DNA of 64,000 nt from Arthrospira sp. PCC 9108 (GCA_016745315.1 CP066886.1:4154501-4218500), one strand, 5' to 3'; shown: positions 30,325-39,181, counted from the stretch's first letter. Notes: generated by a model not told the origin, from the letters alone. Made by a program: numbers and translations.

Positions 30325-30426
30325 TGCTCAACAAAACTTTACACACTTCGCAGATGCAAATCAATGTTTTGCGGTTTTCGGCTCTTTATTACCGTGATTA
30401 TATCAAGGCTTACCTGATACTGTCAA
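30325..30426 (-). promoter_or_regulatory. Consensus promoter resembling the CRISPR leader, upstream of the vWA operon
   Basis: On the minus strand TTGACA (30426-30421) and TATAAT (30402-30397) are separated by 18 bases, an ideal sigma-70 promoter. The 5' UTR to the first vWA gene would be about 290 bases. The block shares with the CRISPR leader (33866-33957) the start TTGACAGT, the 18-base spacing, CGAAAAC, ATTTGC and, at the same relative place, TGTAAAGTTTTGTT(G/A)AGCA. No CRISPR repeat follows it. The rest of 30097-30528 shows no gene. Confidence 0.8.
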
Positions 30427-30528
30427 CCGCGAAAATTGTTAACTTTTTTGTCATTCCCTTGAGGTTAAGTCAAATCACTTGACCAGCCAACTTCTCCCAC
30501 ATTATGGGTAACTTTACCAACACCGAAA

Positions 30529-31053
30529 TTGCTACAATTGCTACTAAAAAACAAGTGGAGAGATTTTGAGCAGGCGATCGCCTATAACCCTGAGCAATGG
30601 CGACCTCTAGTTTTTAGCAATGGCTGTTTTGACTTGATTCATGCTGGACATATTCGCTACCTGACCCAAGCCAAAAGTTTAGGGCGATCGCTGGTGGTCG
30701 GTCTCAATAGCGATCGATCTGTTCGCCTGATTAAACCCCACTCGGCTGGATATCCTCCCCGTCCTATTATACCAGAATTACAGCGAGCCGAAGTTCTCAG
30801 CCACTTAAAACCCGTAGATGCAGTGGTGATTTTTCCAGAAAGCACTGCTAGGGCGATTATTGAACAGTTACAACCTGATATCTATGTTAAGGGTGGTGAT
30901 TACACCATTGACACGCTACCGGAAGCGCCCACGGTTCAAAGCTATGGCGGCAAGATTGTCCTAATTGCCGTGGAAATGCCTACTTCTACCAGTGGGATTA
31001 TTAATCGGATTTTGCACCATCATACCCCACCCAATTTGGGGATGAATCCCTAA
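30529..31053 (+). pseudogene. Partial duplicate of the RfaE2-like nucleotidyltransferase gene
   Basis: The coding sequence of the upstream nucleotidyltransferase is repeated here (30573-31032) with about four changes, including the catalytic GCFDLIHAGH. The first 14 or so codons are replaced by unrelated sequence in frame, with only a TTG at 30529 as a possible start and no convincing ribosome binding site. The C-terminus gains seven residues (NLGMNP type) because the homology ends just before the original stop codon. It may be unexpressed, or expressed from read-through. Near-identity with the parent copy points to a recent duplication or to gene conversion. Confidence 0.65.
30573..31032 (+). 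repeat. 460-bp direct repeat, right copy
   Basis: This is the partner of 21767-22226, in the same orientation. The left border is again the HIP1 site GGCGATCGCC. Beyond the right border (AATTTGGGG) the sequence leads after about 120 bases into the CRISPR array. Confidence 0.95.
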
Positions 31054-31150
31054 CTCTAGGGTCGCAAAAGGTGATGGCTATTAACTACCCCATTGACCAC
31101 TGGCGGACCTCTATCAACTTCGACCCTGAGAAAATCAACACACCAGTTAG

Positions 31151-33798
31151 CTTTCCGTCCCCTGGCGCTTAATTGGTAGGGTCTGACACAGTAACACAAC
31201 CAACCCAGTGGAATCGCTCGGATTTCGTTTCCGTCCCCTGGCGCTTAATTGGTAGGGTCTGACCTGGGAGAATATGGCGCTTACCAGTGGGGAGTCTTCC
31301 CCCTGTTTCCGTCCCCTGGCGCTTAATTGGTAGGGTCTGACTTCAAATCCAAAAAAGCACTCTAAGACGACATTCGATAAGTTTCCGTCCCCTGGCGCTT
31401 AATTGGTAGGGTCTGACCTCAGCGGGTATCACAGGAAAAGGGCACTAGAGAATTGCGATCGTTTCCGTCCCCTGGCGCTTAATTGGTAGGGTCTGACCGA
31501 GGAAGCGCTAACAGACTGTGATGTAGTCTGGTTAAAGTTTCCGTCCCCTTGCGGGGAATTGGTAGGGTCTGACGGCTTTTCTCTGCAGGACAAGAGGGTA
31601 ATATGCCCAGGTTCGTTTCCGTCCCCTTGCGGGGAATTGGTAGGGTCTGACTCCGTTGGCTGTAAAGAATAACGGTCAAATCGGAAGGTGGATTATGTTT
31701 CCGTCCCCTTGCGGGGAATTGGTAGGGTCTGACTAAATAATAAAAAGGTAACCGGGTACTTTAAAATATGGACTGTTTCCGTCCCCTTGCGGGGAATTGG
31801 TAGGGTCTGACCGCCACTAGACAAGAGATAAAAGAAGCGGAATCAAAAGCATAGTTTCCGTCCCCTTGCGGGGAATTGGTAGGGTCTGACAAACTCGGTA
31901 AGGGGAGGGCTTCTCCCCGGTCAGAAGTTTCCGTCCCCTTGCGGGGAATTGGTAGGGTCTGACATAAAAGGAAATAATTTACAAATACCTTCTATGAGGT
32001 CATTTAAGTTTCCGTCCCCTTGCGGGGAATTGGTAGGGTCTGACAAGATTATTTTGATAATCTCAGAACTGCTATTGTTCGAAGTTTCCGTCCCCTTGCG
32101 GGGAATTGGTAGGGTCTGACCTTGTTCTTGTTTTGGTTCTTGTTCTTTAAAAATATTATAAGTTTCCGTCCCCTTGCGGGGAATTGGTAGGGTCTGACTG
32201 GGAAGCGGATACACCTATTTGGTGTAACACCCTGAATTAGTTTCCGTCCCCTTGCGGGGAATTGGTAGGGTCTGACTCTGCTGAGGATTTCCAGATGAAT
32301 GAACACCAAAGACAGCTAAGTTTCCGTCCCCTTGCGGGGAATTGGTAGGGTCTGACCACCCAGAAGGGGGAGTATTTATCCATACAAATCATGTCTGGTT
32401 TCCGTCCCCTTGCGGGGAATTGGTAGGGTCTGACAAAAAGTAAAAAGGGAGGATTGTAGTAAAACGACAATGCCCATGTTTCCGTCCCCTTGCGGGGAAT
32501 TGGTAGGGTCTGACTTCAGGACTACCTTCGAACTGGTAGTATACCTACGGGCCGGTTTCCGTCCCCTTGCGGGGAATTGGTAGGGTCTGACACTTATGTG
32601 GACATAAGTGCCAACGGAGAAACAGTAGAAAATTCACAAGTTTCCGTCCCCTTGCGGGGAATTGGTAGGGTCTGACAATAGCAAAGTCAGCGGTGAATGC
32701 GGTTCCAGTACCTACGACTGTTTCCGTCCCCTTGCGGGGAATTGGTAGGGTCTGACTGAACTGAATCAACGAGCAGATGCTATCCTGCAAGACGAACGTT
32801 TCCGTCCCCTTGCGGGGAATTGGTAGGGTCTGACCAGATCTGCTTCTCTAGTGACAACCGTAGAAGGAAAACAAGTTACGTTTCCGTCCCCTTGCGGGGA
32901 ATTGGTAGGGTCTGACAAACTCCTTATCCGTGGAGGTGGAGGTCCCGTTCATAGGTTTCCGTCCCCTTGCGGGGAATTGGTAGGGTCTGACGAGGACGCT
33001 GATTATTATCTCGGAAACTAAGCAATAAACAAGATTAAGGTTTCCGTCCCCTTGCGGGGAATTGGTAGGGTCTGACGTTGCAGGATTTCGATTCCGTAGT
33101 CGAAAAATGCGTTAACGCAGGAGGTTTCCGTCCCCTTGCGGGGAATTGGTAGGGTCTGACTTATACTACAACTACACGGAACTACATAGAATAAAAGAGT
33201 GTTTCCGTCCCCTTGCGGGGAATTGGTAGGGTCTGACTAGTTATCGCTTCTGTCGAGTTGCTAGAAAAGGAAGGTTTCAAAGTTTCCGTCCCCTTGCGGG
33301 GAATTGGTAGGGTCTGACCGGGGTGATGAGTCTGCGGGATATCTACCCTATCCTCAAAGCCTGGGTTTCCGTCCCCTTGCGGGGAATTGGTAGGGTCTGA
33401 CATTAAAACTAATATTTCTTTATTTTCCTTATTTGATTCTAAGTTTCCGTCCCCTTGCGGGGAATTGGTAGGGTCTGACTTCAGAAAAGATATCAAGGTA
33501 AGGATTGCCTCGTGGGATGGGCGGTTTCCGTCCCCTTGCGGGGAATTGGTAGGGTCTGACATCTGGCGGTGTGAGCGCAGCATTGCGCTGCCACGAGCCC
33601 AACAGTTTCCGTCCCCTTGCGGGGAATTGGTAGGGTCTGACTGTGGCAAATCAAATGTCTTGATTACGTGCTTTAATCGCGCGAAGTTTCCGTCCCCTTG
33701 CGGGGAATTGGTAGGGTCTGACCTTCCGTCCAAATTACAGCTACTATGAAGCCCACCGGACGTTTCCGTCCCCTTGCGGGGAATTGGTAGGGTCTGAC
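31151..33798 (-). CRISPR. CRISPR array, 34 repeats of 37 bp and 33 spacers
   Basis: The 37-base repeat reads on the plus strand from GTTTCCGTCCCCTTGCGGGG to GGTAGGGTCTGAC. Spacers are 36-48 bases and all differ. On the minus strand the repeat ends in GGGGACGGAAAC, giving an ACGGAAAC-like 5' handle, and contains a TCCCC-GCAA-GGGGA hairpin. This supports minus-strand transcription from a leader to the right, where a promoter is found. The five leftmost repeats (31151, 31227, 31305, 31381, 31461) share four substitutions (GGCGCTT in place of TTGCGGGG) that destroy the hairpin; they are the leader-distal, oldest ones. Long spacers and the handle resemble cyanobacterial type III arrays. No cas gene is in the window. 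Confidence 0.98.
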
Positions 33799-33957
33799 CC
33801 TATACCTTTGGAAACCTTACAGTATGCGGTTTTCAAGGTACGATCGCGCGAGAGCACGTAGAAGGTGCTTAACAAAACTTTACAGCCCTTTTTTTGGGGA
33901 GCAAATTCCTTTGTTTTCGCTGGATATATATTATCAGCCATAGTGCCAGACTGTCAA
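33799..33957 (-). promoter_or_regulatory. CRISPR leader with promoter
   Basis: On the minus strand TTGACA (33957-33952) and TAATAT (33933-33928) lie 18 bases apart, about 130 bases from the first repeat. An A-rich run (33884-33895 read on the minus strand) and TGTAAAGTTTTGTTAAGCA follow toward the repeats. The interval up to 34134 has no other gene-like feature. Confidence 0.8.
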
Positions 33958-34134
33958 CCCCCAAAAACAAAAACTTTTCTTTTTCTAGCTCAAATTTACC
34001 TGAACTAGCCCAGGATTGCCAGTCGCGCGAGGTTATGAGAATCTGTCATATAACTTTACAAAGTCCCAAACACTCACCCAGAAAGGAATCCATCCATTAG
34101 GGAGGGTCGATCGCCTTAAAAAGCCCCAATAATT

Positions 34135-34409
34135 ATGAGAATCAACCCACCGACTCATTCCCTGGGGCAGGGGAGAGACCTTCAAGCCCACCTAACCCTG
34201 GAAGATAACCAAAGTCCACCCCAAGAAATTTCAGCAATTGTCAACATTTTGGCATCCCCAGATTGTCCGTCAGCGGTGAACTGAGTCCAATGCACCTGTA
34301 CAATGGTGAATTAATCACCTTTTTATATTATTGGGCCAAACCAGCCCAGTTAGTTTTCCGCCGCCAGTTAACCCTAGGCGGTTTCCAAGCTACCGGAGAT
34401 ATTGAATGA
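34135..34409 (+). pseudogene. Small gene coupled to gun4, apparently frameshifted
   Basis: A frame starting ATG at 34135 (MRINPPTHSLGQGRDLQAHL) runs for 49 codons to a stop at 34282. From about 34265 another frame reads protein-like (SPMHLYNGELITFLYYWAKP, then FRRQLTLGGFQATGDIE) and stops at 34407-34409, overlapping the gun4 start as ATGA. The overlap is typical of translational coupling. Joined, the two parts make a protein of about 90 residues. I do not recognise the family. The frame switch near 34265-34290 is a mutation or a sequencing error. Confidence 0.5.
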
Positions 34410-35128
34410 CTGATTTGATCGCCTCCTCCGAACAAGACTTATCAATGGACTTAAATCAACTGCGCTCACAACTCAACAGCGACAGCCAGACCCAGCAGTT
34501 AAAGGCGATCGCCTCATTAGTGACCCAGGGGGAACTCGGTTTAGATATACTGATAGAATTCTTAACCAACCAGCAGACCCAAACTCCCACCCCCGTCAGT
34601 GGTCAAGTCTATCAAGCACTGTATACAGCCAACCTCCCCAAAACCAAAGAGTTTTTGGAAACCCATTTTCCCACCGGAGTAGTCCCCCTAAACTCACTCG
34701 TAGGAGCAGATTATTTTCCCCTCCAACAGGAATTAGCACAGCAAAACTTCCAAGCCGCCGACCTGCTGACCCTCAGAAACCTGTGTGAATTAGCCGGGAG
34801 TGCTGCAGTTAAACGAAACTGGCTATATTTTTCGGAAGTCGATCGCTTTCCTGTCGCTGACTTACAAACCATCGATACCCTGTGGCGAGTCCATTCCCAG
34901 GGTCAATTTGGCTATACAGTCCAGCGGGAAATTTGGTTAGGTGTCGGCAAAAATTGGGATAAATTGTGGCAGAAAATTGGCTGGAGAAGCGATCGAACTT
35001 GGACTCGCTATCCCCAAGGCTTCACCTGGGATCTAAGCGCTCCCAGGGGACACCTACCCTTATCTAATCAATTACGCGGTAGAAGAGTCATTGAGGCTCT
35101 GTTAAATCATCCCGCCTTCGACAAGTAG
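34406..35128 (+). CDS. gun4: GUN4, Mg-chelatase accessory porphyrin-binding protein
   Basis: The 240-residue protein has the cyanobacterial two-domain layout: an N-terminal helical bundle (residues about 10-90; LRSQLNSDSQTQQLKAIASL) and the GUN4 core (about 95-235). The core includes DYFPLQQELAQQNFQAADLL, VDRFPVADLQTIDTLWRVHS and FTWDLSAPRGHLPLSNQLRG. GUN4 binds protoporphyrin IX and Mg-protoporphyrin and stimulates magnesium chelatase, the first committed step of chlorophyll synthesis. The length agrees with other cyanobacterial homologues. The start overlaps the stop of a small upstream frame (ATGA). Confidence 0.95.
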   Translation: MTDLIASSEQDLSMDLNQLRSQLNSDSQTQQLKAIASLVTQGELGLDILIEFLTNQQTQTPTPVSGQVYQALYTANLPKTKEFLETHFPTGVVPLNSLVGADYFPLQQELAQQNFQAADLLTLRNLCELAGSAAVKRNWLYFSEVDRFPVADLQTIDTLWRVHSQGQFGYTVQREIWLGVGKNWDKLWQKIGWRSDRTWTRYPQGFTWDLSAPRGHLPLSNQLRGRRVIEALLNHPAFDK

Positions 35129-35278
35129 GAAAACACTTCCCAGCCCTAATAGTTTCCTAGGCTGAAAAAGTCCTCGTCCCTAGAGGGCGGGGTCTGCCTA
35201 CCCTCACCATCATGGTATATTGAAACGGAAACAATGTTATTGTAGAGCCAGGTCTTCCCCTATCCAAAACATAAATCT

Positions 35279-36373
35279 ATGGTTGGTTTCCTCAAAGGTA
35301 TTTTTTCGAGCCGTAAGCCGGGAATGGGTATTGAACTAGCCACCGAGCGAATTAGTATTGTCGAAGTGCGGAAAAAAGGCGATAAGTTCAAGTTGTTAAC
35401 CCTAGCGACAGCCGAAGTTCCCGAAAATGTCGTGCAGGATGGTCAAATAGTTGATACTCCTACCATGTCGGAGTTAATCGAGTCCACATTGCAGGACAAT
35501 AACATCAAAACCAAAAACGTCGCCACCGCTATTCCGGGAAGGGAAGCTGTAACTCGTTTAATTCCGGTTCCCGCCGAGTTAAATGAGGAGGAACTCAAAG
35601 ATTATATGAACGCCGAAGCGGGTTTATATCTACCTTTTCCTAGGGAAGAAGCTGATGTAGACTACCAGAAACTCGGCACATTTGTTGATGAAGATGGCAT
35701 CGAGAAAGTACAGGTTTTGTTAGTCGCTACCCGTAAGGATATCACCAATACTTACATAGAAACCTTTGAACAAGCCGGGTTACAAATAGACGTTTTAGAA
35801 ATCAGTAACTTTTCCCTAATTCGGACTATGAAAAGTCAGTTAGAACACTTTAGTTCTAACGAGGCGGCTATTTTGGCTGACATCGAATTTGATAGCACAG
35901 AATTAGTGATTGTTGTCAATGGGGTTCCCCAATTTACCCGCACCATTCCCATTGGTTTGTATCAGGTGCAAACCGCCCTCAGTAGCGCCATGAACCTACC
36001 TCCGTCTCGGGATGTTCAGGAATTGCAGGCCATGACCCTCCCCGTAACTGATACAATGGGAGCATTGAACGAACCCAATCCGGGAGTTAATGCCATAATT
36101 AAAGTATTAGCAGAGTTGGCCGACGAACTACGTCGCTCTATTGACTTCTATATTAATCAAAATGATGGTTTGGAAATCGCTCAGTTACTTCTGGCGGGTC
36201 CTGGGGCGGCGATCGGACAACTTGATGAGTTCTTCATGCAGCGCCTAGCTATGCCAGCCACCCAGGTTGACCCCATAGAAGCCCTCAATATATCTACCGA
36301 GGGTAAGGAAATTCCTCCAGAACAACGTGCTAGTTTAGGAGTGGCATTAGGTTTAGGACTGCGTGTCACCTAA
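35279..36373 (+). CDS. pilM: Type IV pilus assembly protein PilM
   Basis: The 364-residue actin-like protein begins with GIELATERISIVEVRKKGDK (phosphate-1 region) and contains DIEFDSTELVIVVNGVPQFT and GPGAAIGQLDEFF, as in PilM. PilM is cytoplasmic and binds the N-terminal tail of PilN, connecting the pilus motors with the inner-membrane PilN-PilO platform. pilN and pilO follow directly, in the conserved pilM-N-O order. Type IV pili serve motility and DNA uptake. The length is normal. Confidence 0.96.
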   Translation: MVGFLKGIFSSRKPGMGIELATERISIVEVRKKGDKFKLLTLATAEVPENVVQDGQIVDTPTMSELIESTLQDNNIKTKNVATAIPGREAVTRLIPVPAELNEEELKDYMNAEAGLYLPFPREEADVDYQKLGTFVDEDGIEKVQVLLVATRKDITNTYIETFEQAGLQIDVLEISNFSLIRTMKSQLEHFSSNEAAILADIEFDSTELVIVVNGVPQFTRTIPIGLYQVQTALSSAMNLPPSRDVQELQAMTLPVTDTMGALNEPNPGVNAIIKVLAELADELRRSIDFYINQNDGLEIAQLLLAGPGAAIGQLDEFFMQRLAMPATQVDPIEALNISTEGKEIPPEQRASLGVALGLGLRVT

Positions 36374-36433
36374 TCGGGGAACTCTCCCCCGTTCCCAAAT
36401 ATCCATAGAAATCTTACCAGAGGGTTTGTGATT

Positions 36434-37234
36434 ATGTACAGCCTTGATATTAATTTTCTTAACGATCGCCCAGACTATAAGCCCGCAGACCGAAAGCCCC
36501 AAAGTCGGCAGAAAGGGAAACCCGTTGACCAAACACCCATTTTAATCGGACTTGGGGTGGCTATGGGACTCAATGCCTTGATGGCCGGGGGTTGGTTCGT
36601 TTTAAATCGACAAAATGCCACCCTTTCCAGAGAAGTGGATACTTTAGAGTTGCAACTAGGCGAGAAAAATGTGCAAGTCGAAGCCCTCGATCACGTTTAT
36701 GCTGAAGCCAGACAGACCAATGAGGAAGCCGATGCTTTGGCTTTGGTATTCAACGAGATTAAGCCCTGGTCAGCTTTAAGTCAAGAAATGGCTGAGATTA
36801 TGCAAATTGCTGGGGTGAGAATTACTAACGTCCGACAAACTGAACCCACCGCTGAAGCGGGCGCAGCCTCTGGGGAAGAGGGACAGGCGGCGGCTAGACA
36901 AACCGCACAGGTGACCATTGAGGGGAATGCTGGATCTTTTGGACAGCTTAATGATTTTATGCTGTTGGTAAATCAGTCGCCTTTCTTTGATGACAGCAAA
37001 ACCCGGTTGGTTTCTGCTAGATTGCACGATAACCCCACCCGTTTAGTGGTGGCTGATGGTTCTTCAGTGCCTGGGGGTCTGCCAGATTTACAGCCCATAG
37101 TCCAGTTTAACATAGAAACCCGTCTGAGTTCTGCCAGCGCTTCGGAACTGTTACCTCTATTAAAAGCTAATGATGCGGTGGGCTTGGTCAACAGAATTCA
37201 AACCCTCACAGAACAAGGGGTGATTAGGCCCTAG
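36434..37234 (+). CDS. pilN: Type IV pilus assembly protein PilN
   Basis: The protein of about 266 residues begins MYSLDINFLNDRPDY, the PilN tail that docks to PilM. A single membrane helix follows near residues 37-56 (LIGLGVAMGLNALMAGGWFV), then a coiled coil and a periplasmic ferredoxin-like domain. ATG at 36434 is nine bases from AGAGGG; a GTG at 36428 is too close to it. It lies 60 bases after pilM and 48 bases before pilO. PilN and PilO form the inner-membrane alignment complex. Confidence 0.93.
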   Translation: MYSLDINFLNDRPDYKPADRKPQSRQKGKPVDQTPILIGLGVAMGLNALMAGGWFVLNRQNATLSREVDTLELQLGEKNVQVEALDHVYAEARQTNEEADALALVFNEIKPWSALSQEMAEIMQIAGVRITNVRQTEPTAEAGAASGEEGQAAARQTAQVTIEGNAGSFGQLNDFMLLVNQSPFFDDSKTRLVSARLHDNPTRLVVADGSSVPGGLPDLQPIVQFNIETRLSSASASELLPLLKANDAVGLVNRIQTLTEQGVIRP

Positions 37235-37282
37235 GCTTTCTTGGATCAGTTATGATGTCAATAATAACGGAGGATTTGGAAA

Positions 37283-38068
37283 ATGGTAGCAGCAAATGAG
37301 TATCTTCTCGATCCTGATGAAGATGAGGAGGAGGGTTCGTCTGGCCCAGTGATATTGGGTTTGGCTATTACTTCTAAGGTCATTGGTATTGCGATTGGAG
37401 CCGTAGGAGCAATTTTGTTTGGGGCTGGTGTGTTTTACCTGGCTTTTCCGGCTTGGGAAGAACAGCAAATGCTGAATTCTTCTATTCAAACTAAGCAAAG
37501 GGAAATTGAACAGCAAAACGAGAAGTTGCAGCAGCAAGAAGAAGCTGAGAGACAACTAGCCGAGGCTAAACAGCGACGGGCTAGTGTAACGGCTTTGTTT
37601 GCTGATGAGGCTAATCTGCAAACCTTGATGTTTGATGTTAATGAACAATTAAATCAAATTAATGGGGGGATTTTGGATGAAGATCTAAAAGCGCGTTTGA
37701 TTAGGTTTCAACCCCTAAATGATGGACCTGTACTGGTGGCTGATGGTTCTCTCGGTTCCCAAGTTAATAATAAACTGAGACGACAAGAGTACGAGGTGGA
37801 GTTGGAAGGGAGTTTTGAGCAAATCCGCAGATTTCTGATTTCTCTCGAGAGAATGCAGCCTATGTTGGTGGTCAGAGATTTTAGTTCTCAGTTGCTCGAT
37901 CGCGCGCCAGAATTGAAGGGGGAAATTCGCCAGGGTCGCTTTGTTCCCATAGATGACCAGCCGCAACGCCGCCTCAGAAGCACGTTTAAGTTACACGCCT
38001 TAATGCCTTTGAGTGACCAGCAGCGTGAGGAAAAACAGCAAGCAGGTCAGGAAGCTGAAAAAAAATAA
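37283..38068 (+). CDS. pilO: Type IV pilus assembly protein PilO
   Basis: The 261-residue protein has an acidic N-terminus (DPDEDEEEG), one membrane helix (about 28-54), a long glutamine/glutamate-rich coiled coil (65-105) and a periplasmic alpha/beta domain (YEVELEGSFEQIRRFLISLE). GGAGG lies nine bases before the start. It is the third gene of pilM-N-O. In most genomes pilQ follows closely; here 1.1 kb of inserted sequence separates them, starting with a strong terminator at 38091-38137. Confidence 0.92.
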   Translation: MVAANEYLLDPDEDEEEGSSGPVILGLAITSKVIGIAIGAVGAILFGAGVFYLAFPAWEEQQMLNSSIQTKQREIEQQNEKLQQQEEAERQLAEAKQRRASVTALFADEANLQTLMFDVNEQLNQINGGILDEDLKARLIRFQPLNDGPVLVADGSLGSQVNNKLRRQEYEVELEGSFEQIRRFLISLERMQPMLVVRDFSSQLLDRAPELKGEIRQGRFVPIDDQPQRRLRSTFKLHALMPLSDQQREEKQQAGQEAEKK

Positions 38069-38082
38069 TGCTCTGGTTCACA

Positions 38083-38148
38083 GATAATGGAGCGATCGCC
38101 TCATAACCCCTAATTAATGGCGATCGCTCATTTTTTTGCGGAAGGGGG
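38083..38148 (+). terminator. HIP1-based terminator after pilO, first copy of a 66-bp direct repeat
   Basis: A 10-bp stem, AGCGATCGCC (38091-38100) paired with GGCGATCGCT (38119-38128), is followed by CA and seven T (38131-38137), a rho-independent terminator made of two HIP1 sites. The 66 bases 38083-38148 recur without a mismatch at 38941-39006. Confidence 0.85.
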
Positions 38149-38218
38149 GTTAGACCGCAACTGTATCACTAATCGACGGGGAGGGTAAACGGGAACGCTT
38201 AATCTACTGCCTCTGTAA

Positions 38219-38434
38219 TATGACCCCCTCGCAGCGACTCAAAACCGTCAAGTTAGCAATCAGGATTATGGGACTAAGCAGGATGTTTATGCCCAGAGTG
38301 ATTTTCAAACTACTAAAGCGATCGCTGAACATTATGATACCTGGAATGAACATAAAATTAAGTTTAGGCAAAAGCGATTAGCTGTCATAGCTGCTGGTAT
38401 CTGACGCATTGAAAATATCAGCCTGGAAATATAA
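38219..38434 (+). pseudogene. Remnant of a DUF262/DUF1524 (GmrSD-like) protein, C-terminal end
   Basis: One frame reads VSNQDYGTKQDVYAQSDFQT followed by TKAIAEHYDTWNEHKIKFRQ and KRLAVIAAGI. It then has TGA where the family has a tryptophan codon, and continues RIENISLEI to a stop at 38432. This fits the C-terminal end of DUF1524 nucleases (N...F..K...Y..S....T..I......W....I..RQ..L...A..IW.I), the HNH part of GmrSD-type modification-dependent restriction enzymes. An upstream stop at 38216 and the lack of the rest of the gene show it is dead. Confidence 0.6.
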
Positions 38435-38457
38435 CTCAGACCATCCGCCGCCATAAA

Positions 38458-38856
38458 TCACCATCGGCAAACTATGTCAAGAGCTTGTCTCATGTTGATA
38501 TCAGGTCGAACTGAGCAATTTTCCTGAGTGGGTCGGCAATAACGATGGTTTATAACTTGGTTGTTAGATGAAAGGCTAACAGTTTGGGTGACAAGCACAC
38601 GCTCGGATCTGTTGCAGTCTACTGTAACTTCGGATATTTTTATTGAATTATTAAAGAACTTTTCTCTCGTGTAAAATGAGACATAATTACTTCGGGAATC
38701 GATATAAATCAAACTTAATGTCGAGTTAATAGGCTGCCAAGATTTCTCAAGAATAGTCCACCTAGTTCGCAAATCTAATGCATTAACTGCTGGTGCAGAG
38801 ATCGTAACATAAGACGCGGCGAGTAACCCGGCAATAGACTTTTTAATCATGATCAA
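38458..38856 (-). CDS. Small secreted hypothetical protein
   Basis: The 132-residue protein has a clear signal peptide (MIMIKKSIAGLLAASYVTIS, cleavage likely near APAVNA). The mature part of about 105 residues holds four or five cysteines (DCNRSE, RYCRPTQENC, DIVCRW). No family is recognised. It lies in the insertion between pilO and pilQ, opposite to them. The cysteines could form disulfides in the periplasm or outside the cell. The role is unknown. Confidence 0.6.
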   Translation of the reverse strand: MIMIKKSIAGLLAASYVTISAPAVNALDLRTRWTILEKSWQPINSTLSLIYIDSRSNYVSFYTREKFFNNSIKISEVTVDCNRSERVLVTQTVSLSSNNQVINHRYCRPTQENCSVRPDINMRQALDIVCRW

Positions 38857-38940
38857 GTATCCTCATGGTATTGATGATCACTACAAGCTGATTATAACCC
38901 CAGTCGCCCAAAGAGGGCGAGGTCTTAGACCCAATTTTTT

Positions 38941-39006
38941 GATAATGGAGCGATCGCCTCATAACCCCTAATTAATGGCGATCGCTCATTTTTTTGCGGA
39001 AGGGGG
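38941..39006 (+). terminator. HIP1-based terminator, second copy of the 66-bp direct repeat
   Basis: This is a perfect copy of 38083-38148, with the same 10-bp HIP1 stem and seven-T tail, 858 bases further on. It closes the insertion between pilO and pilQ. Confidence 0.85.
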
Positions 39007-39035
39007 TTGACAAAATCGCTAAAATGTGATAGGTT
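39007..39035 (+). promoter_or_regulatory. Candidate promoter of pilQ
   Basis: TTGACA at 39007-39012 and TAGGTT at 39030-39035 are 17 bases apart, directly after the second terminator copy and about 145 bases before pilQ. The -10 is weak. Confidence 0.4.
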
Positions 39036-39181
39036 GCCGTGGTAAAACATCCGTGCATCCGTGGCTGTAGATAATTTCCTATTGTCCTGTTGTCGCGGAT
39101 CAACTATGATTTTTCCAGGCCTAAGCAAACATAATATATAAACCCATAGCAACGGTTGCTTTCCAACTTTTAGGAGGAAAT

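Noticed and set aside
38889..38935. Small hairpin CGCCC-AAAGA-GGGCG followed by GGTCT, similar to a sequence near 35170
   Set aside because: It could be the end of an IS200/IS605-type element, but no transposase or second end is visible.
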